Below are positions 17,091-25,893 of a stretch of DNA of 64,000 nucleotides, in pieces (the first letter of the stretch is position 1; every line of letters starts with the position of its first letter). Position numbers and translations under genes: made by a program. This DNA is from Lachnospiraceae bacterium UBA1683 (GTDB lineage: Bacteria > Bacillota > Clostridia > Lachnospirales > Lachnospiraceae), in the NCBI GenBank assembly GCA_002320245.1, contig DCKD01000023.1:1-64000 (forward strand). Direction: 5' to 3'. The notes under the pieces are model-generated. The model searched no databases. It was not told the DNA's origin and saw nothing but the letters and a program-made list of their open reading frames with translations.

Positions 17091-18326
17091 TTACTTATTT
17101 GTAAGGTTGAAAAAATTCAGTGTAAATGTCGTTCCTACATCTGCTTTACTTGTCACAGAGATGGTTCCGCCATGGGTTTCCACTATCGTTTTTGTAAGAG
17201 GCAGTCCCAGTCCAACGCCATGCGTATCCTGTGAAAAACGGCTCCGGTAAAATCTTTTAAAGATATTGTATAAATCCTCTGGGTGTATACCTTTTCCATC
17301 ATCTGCTATCACAATCTGCGTCATCAAAGGCGTCTGCTCCCACCTGATGGATATATGCCCGCCTTCTTTGGTATGTTCCAAGGCGTTCTTGACAATATTC
17401 CCGATGGCCTCTGACATCCACAGCGCATCGCAATAAAGCACAGTACCATTATCCCCCGATACCTTTATTGTCTTATTTTCACGCTCTGCCCAGACTTCAA
17501 ACCTTTCAAGGATATCCTGCACCAAAACAGAAAGATTTTCCCTTTCTTTTTCCATCTGGATAATTCCCACATCCAACCTTGCCAGCTTCAGCAACGTATA
17601 GACGACATCCTCAATCCTCTTGATTTCCCGCAGTGACTTCTGCGAAAAATCACTTATAGTCTCCTGGCTGGTACTGCTGTTGCCAATAATCTCATGGTAC
17701 ATTTTCAATGCAGACAGAGGCGTTTTCAACTGATGCGATACATCCGATATAATATCCTGTAAAAACTCTTTTGTCTGTTTCTCATTCTCTGCGTGGGAAG
17801 AAAGGATTACAGAAAGTTCATTTATTTCATGAAACAGATTGTTCCATTCTCCTGCCTCCTCACATTCAATACGGCTCATTATATTTCCATCCACAAATTC
17901 ACGGATAGAACTTTCCGCTCCCTTTATCGCCTTTCTCTGCCTCTTCAAATAGAAAAGCAACAAACCATATACAGACCCAAAAACAAACACCAACAATACA
18001 AAAAGGCTCACCATAATCCAGTCACGGTATCCTGCAACCGCAGTCAGCAATCCCATTGATATGTTGTCCTCATACCCTATGGAACGCAGCTCATTCTTCC
18101 CCTGCTCCATATCATCTTCGTCCTTTTCTGCGGTAAAAGCGGAAATTTCCAATTCGTCCGCATGGTTCAGAAGGTATCCTGCAACAGAATAATCATGCAA
18201 CAGCAATTCTTTTTGAAATTCTTTCGCAAGCATAAAAGAAATTCCATATGACAGAACAAAGGAAAGGATGCAGACCACTGTTATCCCGCACAAAAGGAAT
18301 TTCGTTTCTTTTCCCATCTTTTCCAT
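17091..18326 (-). CDS. Sensor histidine kinase
   Basis: 411 residues. Membrane segments at about 10-34 and 103-127 enclose a roughly 70-residue acidic outer loop. A HAMP-like linker, a HisKA domain with phospho-acceptor His198 (SDVSHQLKTPLSALKMY) and a complete HATPase domain follow: N box EAIGNIVKNALEHT, G1 ADDGKGIHPED, G2 HGVGLGLPLTKTIVETHGG. The short outer loop and linkage to an FtsX-type ABC transporter fit kinases that sense cell-envelope-active peptides. It starts ten bases after the response regulator gene, with GTGAGGA ahead of the ATG. The signal is unknown; the RiPP encoded 8 kb away is a candidate. Confidence 0.9.
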   Translation of the reverse strand: MEKMGKETKFLLCGITVVCILSFVLSYGISFMLAKEFQKELLLHDYSVAGYLLNHADELEISAFTAEKDEDDMEQGKNELRSIGYEDNISMGLLTAVAGYRDWIMVSLFVLLVFVFGSVYGLLLFYLKRQRKAIKGAESSIREFVDGNIMSRIECEEAGEWNNLFHEINELSVILSSHAENEKQTKEFLQDIISDVSHQLKTPLSALKMYHEIIGNSSTSQETISDFSQKSLREIKRIEDVVYTLLKLARLDVGIIQMEKERENLSVLVQDILERFEVWAERENKTIKVSGDNGTVLYCDALWMSEAIGNIVKNALEHTKEGGHISIRWEQTPLMTQIVIADDGKGIHPEDLYNIFKRFYRSRFSQDTHGVGLGLPLTKTIVETHGGTISVTSKADVGTTFTLNFFNLTNK

Positions 18327-18335
18327 AGTACATCC

Positions 18336-19019
18336 TCACTTTACAATCCACTTATAACCAAATCCACGCTCCGTCACCAAATGTTCCGGCATATTAGGGT
18401 TTTCCTCAACCTTGCTTCGCAGTCGGCGGATATAAACGGATAATGTATTATCATCCACATAATTTCCATTCCCATCCCACATATGGTCTAATATTACTTC
18501 CCTTGTCAGCAGATGGTTAGCATTTTTCATAAACAAACATAATAACTTATATTCTACTAATGTAAGCTCCGTCAATTCTCCCCTGATCCACACAAGCCGC
18601 TCCATCGTATCCACCCGGATACCATTCGCTTCCAAAGTCGAATCTGCTTTTATAAATTGTGTGGATCGCCGGAGTAATGCTTTAATTCTCGACAGCAGTT
18701 CATTTAACTTGAATGGTTTCGTTATGTAATCATCCCCTCCCATATCAAGTCCCCGGACAATGCTGATTTCTTCATCCGATGCTGTGAGAAAAATGATAGG
18801 AACCGTAGATTGTGATCGGACTTCCCGGCATACGTCAAACCCTGTTCCATCCGGCAACGTGACATCCAGTAACAACAGGCTATATTGATTTTGCCGAGAA
18901 AACGCCAACGCCTCTTTTACCGTCCTTGCAACATCTACTGCGTATCCATTGTTCATCAATGTATATTTCAGCCCGTCAATCAGGCTCAAATCATCTTCCA
19001 CATAAAGAATCTTTTCCAT
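18336..19019 (-). CDS. OmpR/PhoB-family response regulator
   Basis: 227 residues from the ATG at 19019, chosen because GAGGAGA lies six bases upstream. The receiver domain has the acidic pair Glu8-Asp9-Asp10, phospho-acceptor Asp52 (LLLLDVTLPDG), FLTASD and YITKPF. The C-terminal winged helix (about 130-227) has the usual YKLLCLFMKNANHLLTRE and VYIRRLRSKVE motifs. It is the first gene of the regulator, kinase and ABC operon and probably controls it. Its DNA site cannot be assigned; the inverted repeat at 9383-9415 near the RiPP promoter would be worth testing. Confidence 0.93.
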   Translation of the reverse strand: MEKILYVEDDLSLIDGLKYTLMNNGYAVDVARTVKEALAFSRQNQYSLLLLDVTLPDGTGFDVCREVRSQSTVPIIFLTASDEEISIVRGLDMGGDDYITKPFKLNELLSRIKALLRRSTQFIKADSTLEANGIRVDTMERLVWIRGELTELTLVEYKLLCLFMKNANHLLTREVILDHMWDGNGNYVDDNTLSVYIRRLRSKVEENPNMPEHLVTERGFGYKWIVK

Positions 19020-19502
19020 TTTCTTTCTCCTCGTATAATAAGTTTGTAAGTAAGAAAAACAACTTACAGACTTATTTCTTTTTATCGTATAGAGGTAAGG
19101 ACATCTAAGAGGAACTCCCCTCATCCTATTCCTATCTATACTGTTAATAGTTTCCGTTTCATAAGGTTAATCCTATGGTATGATATCAGCAGAGTCTGGT
19201 GTCCGAAGACACAGCTTTTCCTCCAGCCGTCTTTGTCCGAGACTGCTCATATAGCATGCGGCCTGGCACATATGACACATTCCGCTTACACAGAAGTTGC
19301 ATCTCCGGCCGTTAGCACCAGCAAAATATGCTGACTGGATGAATGCTCATTACACGAGGCTGCGGTCATCATATGTGATACAGGATAAACCTTCTGCTAT
19401 ACATCTTCCATGTTAATAATGGTTGATTTTTAGCATGACTAATTCAGTTTTTAACCATTCATTCCAATTCCATTATAATTTGAGTATGCAAATAACGCAA
19501 GA
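19020..19502. other. Upstream region of the regulator operon with gene debris
   Basis: The first 150 bases must hold the promoter of the regulator/kinase/ABC operon; no strong consensus is evident. Positions 19173-19346 contain a Cys-rich open frame described separately. GTGTCCGAAGACAC near 19199-19212 is a small stable hairpin. Nothing else is recognised up to the pseudogene at 19520. Confidence 0.4.
19173..19346 (-). pseudogene. Cys-rich open frame without a start codon, unknown
   Basis: 57 codons open on the minus strand. They read in part GRRCNFCVSGMCHMCQAACY, with five cysteines in two CxxC-type pairs, followed by LGQRRLEEKLCLRTPDSADI. Composition and periodic cysteines look like a real protein, but there is no ATG or ribosome site at the 5' end and two stops directly precede it. 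Probably the tail of a decayed gene, perhaps a metal or iron-sulfur protein. The family is not recognised. Confidence 0.3.
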
Positions 19503-19519
19503 TTAGGATTCTTCTTCCA

Positions 19520-20090
19520 TCAGCAAGAACCTCCTTCCGCGCCATAAAACGCGCTTGCTGGATACATCCACTTTCCTTCCATATATATCATCTTCCGAAA
19601 ACTCCCCGGTAAACAAACTGTGGATTGCTCTTTCATTCCCATGGTAGACACAGGATTTCGCATTCCCAACAAAGGTATCCAGATCAGATTTATTATCCAA
19701 CATAAATCCCAATATCTCTTCATCATATTTCAGAAGCTAATATTCCTTCGGATACAGCTCCCGAATCTCGGCAGACAGCTTCGGCGTGGAAAAGATACAC
19801 ATGGCACAGCTGCAGCGGTTCCATCCCGCACAGTAGCATGGATGCGAATTTACCCGGTAGTGCTTCAATACCTCCCAGACATCTTTTTCGGAATAGTCGA
19901 GCACTGGCCTCCACTGATGCACGATCCGGTGCAATTTCTTTTCCGCATTTGTCCAGTGTATCTCCATTTCATTGTATTTCGTCCTGCCGTAAGATTCTCC
20001 CTGGCACTCTCCAGACACGATTAAAAGCTTCACATCTAATTTTATTTTTTCCAGATTTGCAGTTGCCGTATCCTGCACTGCTGCTTTCAA
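19520..20090 (-). pseudogene. PAPS-reductase-like protein, broken
   Basis: The translated pieces match the phosphoadenosine phosphosulfate reductase-like family often carried by mobile DNA. The signs are GRTKYNEMEIHWTNAEKKLH, QWRPVLDYSEKDVWEVL, HPCYCAGWNRCSCAMCIF and a C-terminal FYGAEGGSC. Three defects are visible. The N-terminal nucleotide-binding part is missing, a TAG stop lies in frame after LYPKEY (19737-19739), and a one-base shift occurs after EDDIY near 19550-19575, after which the true C-terminus runs in another frame. These proteins share the ATP-pyrophosphatase fold with DndC-type enzymes. The gene is dead here. Confidence 0.7.
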
Positions 20091-20392
20091 ATTTCCGCTG
20101 CACCAGCGTCTCTAATGGGTTCCGACTAATTCTTCCAGAAGCTACATACGTGTCAGGTTTGTAATCACACTATCCATCACCATGATCTTCAGATAAGTGC
20201 TGCACCGTTCTTTTACGATATGCTCCACATAATTGCCAGCGCAATGACTTAATGTATCACCTTACTATCTTAAATCCTGCACCTTCATGGAATCATAAAG
20301 ATAACTTCGTTATCTTCCAGACTGTAGACAAAGTTGGTGCTGGAACTAGGTTCCAGCACCACTTTTCTTTTTGAATCAAATTTTTTTTGAGA
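20091..20392. other. Debris between pseudogenes, with an IS-end hairpin
   Basis: No intact gene. Minus-strand fragments such as GNYVEHIVKERCSTYLKI are open but unidentified. The right part holds GATAAC-TTC-GTTATC and the strong hairpin at 20335-20361, probably the end of the IS1182-type remnant. Confidence 0.4.
20335..20361. terminator. Perfect 12-bp hairpin with T-rich tail
   Basis: TGGTGCTGGAAC (20335-20346) and GTTCCAGCACCA (20350-20361) enclose a 3-base loop. CTTTTCTTTTT follows on the plus strand. It lies just past the stop of the transposase fragment and is a good intrinsic terminator. Confidence 0.6.
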
Positions 20393-20875
20393 TTAAATCA
20401 GATATTTCTTTAAACAACGTAAACAGGCCGTTTTTATGTCTTTTAATGCCTGCATTCTTGCAAGTTTTTTCAGATTCATGCACGCAAAAGTTAACCCGAC
20501 TTTCATTTCCATTCGGGCTTTTCCAATGTATTGAGTATATCGAAAACCATGCTGCTCTTTGGCAGTTCCAAAGATTCTTTCGATTGTTTCTTTCCGTTGT
20601 TGATAAATGGCTTTGTTTCCACGAGTGTATCGGATATCTTCGCTTGCTTCTAAATCATCCTCCCACACATGTCTTGTTACCAATTTTACATGATCTTTGC
20701 TAGCTGTACATTGATTTAAATATTGGCAGAATGCACAAGCATAACCACAGCTTTTGTATTCTCGATAGCCATCATATTCCTCCGTCCCATTCTTCTTTAC
20801 TGTCCGATACAGCCAGTTAAATTTTTCTCTCTTACCACACGCTTCAAATAATCGGCTTTTATTATAGAAAGGCTT
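20393..20875 (-). pseudogene. IS1182-type transposase, C-terminal fragment
   Basis: An open frame of about 160 codons with no start. It reads FYNKSRLFEACGKREKFNWL, then CGYACAFCQYLNQC, then RKETIERIFGTAKEQHGFRYT and GKARMEMKVGLTFACMNLKK. The last two are the C-terminal catalytic Glu region of DDE transposases of the IS1182 group, and the Cys pairs are typical of it. The N-terminal two thirds are missing, so this is a truncated remnant whose cut edge lies next to the putative oriT. Confidence 0.75.
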
Positions 20876-21146
20876 TTATTCTCTTTCAGAGCAAGATTCG
20901 CCTGCGTAACTCAAAACCCACTTCGTGGCTTTTGATTACCCGGCAATCTTGATGGGGATTCTGCTCTCCATACCCTCAGAAGGTGCACATTTTTGCAAAT
21001 GTGCAGTTGGCTCCTATCAAAAATAGTCGCAGCGTAATTCCAAGTATCACGGAAAATCTCAAAATAATTTTTAATTTTGTTACCACTAAGCCGCTCCCAA
21101 TCGGCTTATATATGAAAACATTTTTATTTTGAAAGGGATTTATTAT
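20876..21146 (+). promoter_or_regulatory. Candidate oriT and mob promoter region
   Basis: A gene-free stretch directly upstream of mobC/relaxase, packed with nested inverted repeats. CAAGATT (20892-20898) pairs with AATCTTG (20945-20951). Inside these, CAAAACCCAC (20912-20921) and GTGGCTTTTG (20925-20934) pair with one mismatch. TGCACATTT (20984-20992) pairs with AAATGTGCA (20997-21005). Nested repeats beside a relaxase operon are the usual look of a transfer origin. A CCTGCG sequence at 20901-20906 is a possible nick region, but the nick site cannot be assigned. A small AAGCCG/CGGCTT hairpin lies just before mobC. Confidence 0.5.
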
Positions 21147-21584
21147 ATGGCAAGACCAAAGAAGGAAAAGGAACTACGGCATAACCATCAAATTATGCTC
21201 CGTCTCACAGATACGGAATATGAAATCGTTTCTACGAATGCGAAAAATGCAAATCTTCCGCTGGCGGAATATGCCCGGAAACAGGTAATGAACAAAAAAG
21301 TAATTGTAAAATATGAGCTTGTGGCCGATTTGCCGGAATTGAAAAAACTGATTGCCGAGTTTGGAAAGATCGGCAGTAACCTCAATCAGATTGCCCGCCA
21401 CTTCAACAGCGGCGGCATCCATTCACAGGAAATACGAAAAGCAATCAAACAGGGGATTGCTGATATTTATGAAATGAAATACGAAGTGCTGAAGCTGGCG
21501 GGAAATTTTACGGCGTTTAACCAAAATCCGCAAAGCGCTTCCGGAGGGAATCTACATGGCAATACTGAAACACATAGCGAGTAA
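21147..21584 (+). CDS. mobC: MobC-type relaxosome accessory protein
   Basis: 145 residues from the ATG at 21147 (GAAAGGG nine bases upstream). The N-terminal RPKKEKELRHNHQIMLRLTDTEY looks like a ribbon-helix-helix DNA-binding region. The C-terminal part with FGKIGSNLNQIARHFNSGG is the hallmark of the MobC family. It would bind near oriT and help the relaxase open the nick site. Its end overlaps the relaxase gene by 29 bases, so the two are co-translated. Confidence 0.88.
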   Translation: MARPKKEKELRHNHQIMLRLTDTEYEIVSTNAKNANLPLAEYARKQVMNKKVIVKYELVADLPELKKLIAEFGKIGSNLNQIARHFNSGGIHSQEIRKAIKQGIADIYEMKYEVLKLAGNFTAFNQNPQSASGGNLHGNTETHSE

Positions 21585-23199
21585 AAATGCAGATTATGGA
21601 GAAGCGCAGCGTTATCTTATGTTCCAGTACGATGAATATACAGGCAAACCAATCTTAGATGAAAACGGCAGGCTAATTCCCCGTGAAGAATATTACCTCG
21701 ATGGGATAAACTGTGATTCGTTCAATTTTGATATGGAATGTAAAGAACTAAATGCACAGTATCACAAAAACCAGACATATGATGAAATCAAATCCCATCA
21801 TTACATTCTTAGCTTCGATCCAAAGGACGCAGAAGGAAATGGATTAACCGGGGAACATGCGCAAAAGCTCGGACTAGAATATGCCAGAAAAAATTTCCCC
21901 GGCCATCAGGCTCTCGTCTGTACCCACATGGACGGAAATAATGAAAGCGGCAACATCCATGTACATATCGTCATTAACAGTCTGCGGAAATTTGATGTGG
22001 AGCAGGAGCCATTCATGGAGCGCCCATGCGATTCCCGTGCCGGGTACAAACACCATGTAACGAAAGATTACCTGATCCACTTAAAACAATCTGTCATGGA
22101 TATGTGCCGCCGGGAGCATCTCCATCAAGTTGATTTACTGACTCCTGCAGAAAAGAAAATAACGGAACGTGAGTACCACGCCCGCCGCAGAGGACAACGG
22201 AACATGGAAAAACGCAACGAGAAGATGATTTCCGAAGGGATTACTCCACGCAAAACAAAGTTCCAGACACAGAAAGATTTTCTCCGTACAGCGGTTGAAG
22301 ACGCTGCCGCTTCCGCCCACAGTCTGGAAGAATTTCAAGACCTGCTTATGGAGAAATACCATGTTACGCTGAAAATCAGCCGTGGCCGTTTCAGCTATCT
22401 TCATCCGGAACGAAACAAGCCGATTACCGGTAGAAACCTCGGCTCCCATTACGAAGAAAAATATCTGCTCCCATTGTTTGAAAAAAATGCAGAGCAGCAA
22501 ATCCCTGGTACTATGCCAGAACCGTCATTGCCGGAAAATGACATTCTTTCCGCTATGCCTGCTTCAACGCCGGAGCAAACAGCAGATGCGGTGGCTTTCA
22601 TTTTTATCAAATCTGATCTCCGGCTTGTAGTCGATCTGCAGCAGTGCGTGAAAGCGCAGCAAAGTCAGGCTTATGCGCAGCGGGTAAAACTGTCCAATCT
22701 ACAGCAAATGGCAAAAACCGTCGCTTATGTTCAGGAGCATGGATATGATACACAGGATGATTTACGGTCTGCTTTCTCCGAAGCACAGTCACAGACCGCA
22801 GAGATCAGAAAAGCCCTGCGATCCACAGAGCAGAATTTAAAAGAAGTGAATGAACAGATTTACTACACCGGACAATATCTGGCAAATAAATCTGTTTACA
22901 GCCAGTTCCTGAAATCTAAAAACAAGAAGCTTTTCCGTCAGGAACACCAGACAGAGATTGCCCTTTATGAGACTGCCCGGAAAATTTTGCAGGAACGCTC
23001 CGATGGTAAGAAACTTCCTTCCATGAAAGCCTTAAAAGCAGAAAAAGATAAATTGGTCGCTTTGAAAAACAGCCAGTATGAAGCATACCGAAACCTTCGT
23101 GGGTATGAGAAAGAGTTGAGAACCGTCTGTGCAAATGTGGATGTGATTTTAGGGAAAGACCATTCCCGGCAGGCAGAAAAAAGCCAGGACATTTCCTAA
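21556..23199 (+). CDS. Relaxase, MOBP-type mobilization nuclease
   Basis: 547 residues. The N-terminal nuclease domain has the catalytic-metal His motif GNIHVHIVINS around 131-141 and an upstream HHYILSFDP region, as in relaxases of Tn1549-like conjugative elements. Residues 190-300 continue the relaxase domain (HLHQVDLLTPAEKKITEREY). The C-terminal 200 residues are coiled-coil-rich and probably contact the coupling protein. It nicks oriT and pilots the strand into the recipient. A GGAGGG box precedes the ATG inside the mobC end. It is convergent with the rest of the conjugation genes; the hairpin at 23208-23258 separates them. Confidence 0.9.
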   Translation: MAILKHIASKNADYGEAQRYLMFQYDEYTGKPILDENGRLIPREEYYLDGINCDSFNFDMECKELNAQYHKNQTYDEIKSHHYILSFDPKDAEGNGLTGEHAQKLGLEYARKNFPGHQALVCTHMDGNNESGNIHVHIVINSLRKFDVEQEPFMERPCDSRAGYKHHVTKDYLIHLKQSVMDMCRREHLHQVDLLTPAEKKITEREYHARRRGQRNMEKRNEKMISEGITPRKTKFQTQKDFLRTAVEDAAASAHSLEEFQDLLMEKYHVTLKISRGRFSYLHPERNKPITGRNLGSHYEEKYLLPLFEKNAEQQIPGTMPEPSLPENDILSAMPASTPEQTADAVAFIFIKSDLRLVVDLQQCVKAQQSQAYAQRVKLSNLQQMAKTVAYVQEHGYDTQDDLRSAFSEAQSQTAEIRKALRSTEQNLKEVNEQIYYTGQYLANKSVYSQFLKSKNKKLFRQEHQTEIALYETARKILQERSDGKKLPSMKALKAEKDKLVALKNSQYEAYRNLRGYEKELRTVCANVDVILGKDHSRQAEKSQDIS

Positions 23200-23207
23200 T
23201 GCAATAA

Positions 23208-23258
23208 AAAAATATGCTGGAGAAAATGGGTGCTTCCACATTCCTCCAACATATTTTT
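23208..23258. terminator. Bidirectional terminator between convergent genes
   Basis: AAAAATATGCTGGAG (23208-23222) pairs with CTCCAACATATTTTT (23244-23258) with a single G-T type mismatch. It stands between the relaxase stop and the stop of the convergent small gene, with A/T runs suitable for both directions. Confidence 0.75.
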
Positions 23259-23499
23259 ATTCAATTTCATAGTCCTCGCTGTCGTCAGCTTCTCCAGTCG
23301 TACAGGTAAAGCAAAGGTTTGTCCCTGTAATTGCGCTGCCCGCAGCCCAGATTGGTGCGCCGCAAACCATACATTTAGCGCCGTTCTTTTTTTCCTCCAA
23401 AGTATTACGGAGATCACGCAATAAATCTTTCTTCCGATACCCTTTGTTGTTTTCCATTACCATATCCGCAAATTTTTCCACAGAAATTGGATTTAACAT
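23257..23499 (-). CDS. Small zinc-ribbon-like protein, unknown
   Basis: 80 residues from the ATG at 23499 (GAGGTG six bases upstream; a longer TTG-started form to 23574 is less likely). The C-terminal half has CMVCGAP and CFTCTTGEADD, two CxxC pairs that could bind zinc, and an acidic tail. The N-terminal half is helical and charged (KGYRKKDLLRDLRNTLEEKK). No family is recognised. It ends at the shared terminator after the relaxase gene and may belong to the mobile element's accessory genes. Confidence 0.6.
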   Translation of the reverse strand: MLNPISVEKFADMVMENNKGYRKKDLLRDLRNTLEEKKNGAKCMVCGAPIWAAGSAITGTNLCFTCTTGEADDSEDYEIE

Positions 23500-23606
23500 A
23501 GCCTGCACCTCACCCTTTTCATTGTTCGTCCACTTCTCTCTGCATTTTCCTGTAACATCGTAATTTTTTTTCAAATAACTTCATCATAATATTCACAACC
23601 TCGCTT

Positions 23607-24227
23607 TCAAGTTATCGGGGGAATGGTATATGTATCCTTGCTCTTTTCATGCACGATCCGGCACATTTCTTCAAATTTGTGTTCCACATATTGCTTCATC
23701 CGTTCCTTTGCACCCTCATCCGGGGCAAAGGAATAATATTTCGGCTTTTCCCCATCACTGCGGAAAGGATATGGAACGATATATAGTTTTTCTGCTTCCG
23801 GCATATCCACAAATAGCTGGAAAATCTCATAGGGGAGGATTTCCCCGCATATCAGGAAAGTCCTGGTATCCGGATAGTAAATCTGCCCATGATATTCCGG
23901 CACTCCCATCTTGGAAAACTGTCTCAACGCATTCATCCTGATCTGCTCGATCTGCGTGTGGCGTCCCACACGCCATCTGGTCTGCGGTGCAAGTTTCCTG
24001 TAAATACTGACAGCGGTTTCGTCCCTGTCAATGGCCGGATTATACTCATATTCATAATTTTCAGCCTTGACCTGCCCATATAGAATGAGGCCGGAAAAGA
24101 GCGCAAGGGAATCCAGATCAATATATACGGTCTGATGCCCTCTGCCCTGATACGAACACAGGATTTCATCCAGTCTCTCCATAACCCGCCTTATTATTTC
24201 ATCCCTTCTGTCAGTTTCTGCTCCCAT
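23607..24227 (-). CDS. Conserved hypothetical protein, about 206 residues
   Basis: Start chosen at the ATG at 24227 (MGAETDRRDE), because a GGGGAGACAGGGA box precedes it inside the end of the upstream gene; a longer start exists at 24269. The N-terminal part is helical. The middle contains VYIDLDSLALFSGLIL and YNPAIDRDETAVSIYRKLAP, and the end FEEMCRIVHEKSKDTYTIPP. No motif tells a function. The tight overlap with the upstream gene suggests that the two proteins act together. Confidence 0.6.
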   Translation of the reverse strand: MGAETDRRDEIIRRVMERLDEILCSYQGRGHQTVYIDLDSLALFSGLILYGQVKAENYEYEYNPAIDRDETAVSIYRKLAPQTRWRVGRHTQIEQIRMNALRQFSKMGVPEYHGQIYYPDTRTFLICGEILPYEIFQLFVDMPEAEKLYIVPYPFRSDGEKPKYYSFAPDEGAKERMKQYVEHKFEEMCRIVHEKSKDTYTIPPIT

Positions 24228-24807
24228 TCCCTGTCTCCCCTGCTTGTATTTTTTTCTTTTTTCCAGCACAATCCCCCTCTACGGACACATGGATTTCTTC
24301 CACGCCCGGAGATTCCTTTTTTCTTTCCGCTTTTATTTGCGCCACTCTTTGGCAATCCACATAATGCGTGGCATAAGCCCTTTCGATTTCCAGACTCCCA
24401 CTTTTACTGAACCGGAGCGGGATTGTCGTTTTATGTCCATGCTTCTTCTTAACACCCCACCGCTTATAATAGCAAAATGACGGCTTCAGATTCGATTTTT
24501 CCGCATATATGCGGATCTGCTTCATAATGAATGAAAGCCTTTTAAGATTGCAGGTACATACCTGCTCCAGATAAGCAACCCTTCCAAACCGCCAGTCCTC
24601 ATATTTTTGTTTTGGCAGCACCCCTATATCCACCAGGACATCTGCCGGGGCTGCATATCCACGTTTCTGGCATTGATGGTAAATTGCGGAATGTATTTTC
24701 CCCGCCAGCTCCTGCTCTGTCACTCTTTTATCCTCCATATACTGAAAACAGTCCTCCAGGCTGTTTTCCCATATTCTTAACGGCAGAAATATCCCCGGCA
24801 GCCACAA
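24211..24807 (-). CDS. Conserved hypothetical protein, about 198 residues, partner of next gene
   Basis: A basic protein with KRVTEQELAGKIHSAIYHQC, VDIGVLPKQKYEDWRFGRV, LEQVCTCNLKRLSFIMKQIR and a C-terminal LRFSKSGSLEIERAYATHYV. The sequence looks like a nucleic-acid-associated protein but matches no named family that I know. The true start may be the ATG at 24738 (MEDKRVTEQE), since the first 23 residues look less protein-like. It overlaps the following gene by 17 bases. The pair sits outside the conjugation operon, between the relaxase and a nuclease pseudogene. Confidence 0.55.
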   Translation of the reverse strand: MWLPGIFLPLRIWENSLEDCFQYMEDKRVTEQELAGKIHSAIYHQCQKRGYAAPADVLVDIGVLPKQKYEDWRFGRVAYLEQVCTCNLKRLSFIMKQIRIYAEKSNLKPSFCYYKRWGVKKKHGHKTTIPLRFSKSGSLEIERAYATHYVDCQRVAQIKAERKKESPGVEEIHVSVEGDCAGKKKKIQAGETGNGSRN

Positions 24808-24834
24808 AAACTTACCGGGGGACTCCTGAAAACA

Positions 24835-25790
24835 CTATTTGTTCAGCTTGCTGGCATATCTGGCTTTCTCGTTTTCCGGCACCTTCAATGCTGCCATCGC
24901 CTGTTCTGCCGTCATCTTCAGGGTATCCATCAAATTCTCTATGGCTCTCAGCGTACCTATTTCCGTACCTATCTTTATTCCTCTTTCCTCTATGCCTTTA
25001 CTCAGATTACACATGCTCAGCACCTCGCTCTCCAATGTTTTTGTCATCTCAATATCAAAATCTTCCTGCAGGATTTTCTTTTTTTCCTCCGGTTCCTTTT
25101 CGGAAGAAAGAAGGACATCCAGCAATTTCAGTATGCCGGTATATTTTTCATCCCCGGAATGCCCCAGACAGATCATGACCGCTGTAAGCAGGTCATAGTC
25201 GGATTTTTCTCCTTTACTTCTCCTATCAGGTTCTCTTCCTGTATCGTATATCGTGTAACTGTATTTTCCCGGTATTGCGGTGGGTTAGCACACACCCAAA
25301 TGGAGTAGACTTTTTTAATCTTCTCAAAATGGGAACCGGTAAATTCTACCCCATATTGTGACGAAACCATGCGGCTGCAATAGTAGATGCCCCGCTTGAT
25401 GATCGGATAGCCGGGATAAAAATCATTCTGGGCTTCCACGTTTATGATCAGCCTGATCATCTCGCCTGTCTGCGGGGCTACTGCATAAAACCGGATGTCA
25501 TAAGTAACCGTCCCTTCCTTTATGGTACTGTCCTCTGTTTTTGCCCCTTTGATCTGCTCCCCGCCACCGTCCGTTTCTTCACCACGCAAGGATGATTTTA
25601 TTGGCAAGCAGCCGTTTGCAGGCTGCGTCATAAGCCGCCTTATCCCCAGCCGCCGTAATATTTTTTGCAAGTGTATTTTCAATCTCCATCCGCCGCACAT
25701 CCTCCCTGGCTTTCCTGTTTTCAAGTACATCATACCACAGATCTCCCGGATATTCCACAGCAACTTTTTCCGCAAAATCTAAACAATTTC
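24835..25790 (-). pseudogene. Rpn/PD-(D/E)XK nuclease-family transposase-like gene, frameshifted
   Basis: Pieces of an Rpn-type (PD-(D/E)XK) protein lie in several frames. The upstream part is best read as AEKVAVEYPGDLWYDVLENR through DKAAYDAACKRLLANKIILA in one frame. The middle, TVTYDIRFYAVAPQTGEMIR with INVEAQNDF, holds the catalytic D..ExQ motif in another. The C-terminal part is GILKLLDVLLSSEKEPEEKK onward. An extra A in the A5 run near 25205-25209 breaks the last junction. The intact family protein would be about 310 residues and cut DNA; this copy is inactive. It is probably a passenger unrelated to conjugation. Confidence 0.7.
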
Positions 25791-25844
25791 TGAATCAGAA
25801 GAATACTGTCAAAATCACTTCCGGCAGTTTCCTTTTTCAAACAT

Positions 25845-25887
25845 AAAAAAGCGGAGGGTACACACTTCAAAAATGTATATCCCCCGC
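25845..25887 (-). terminator. Terminator at the end of the long ICE operon
   Basis: GCGGAGGGTACACA (25851-25864) pairs with TGTATATCCCCCGC (25874-25887) with a few mismatches. On the minus strand the stem is followed by six Ts (25845-25850). It lies directly after the DUF4316 gene and is the probable end of the operon from 44.6 kb. Confidence 0.7.
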
Positions 25888-25893
25888 CTTTTA

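Noticed and set aside
19199..19212. The GTGTC-CGAA-GACAC hairpin as a structured RNA
   Set aside because: The stem is only five base pairs and lies in the unidentified Cys-rich frame; no riboswitch or other RNA motif surrounds it.
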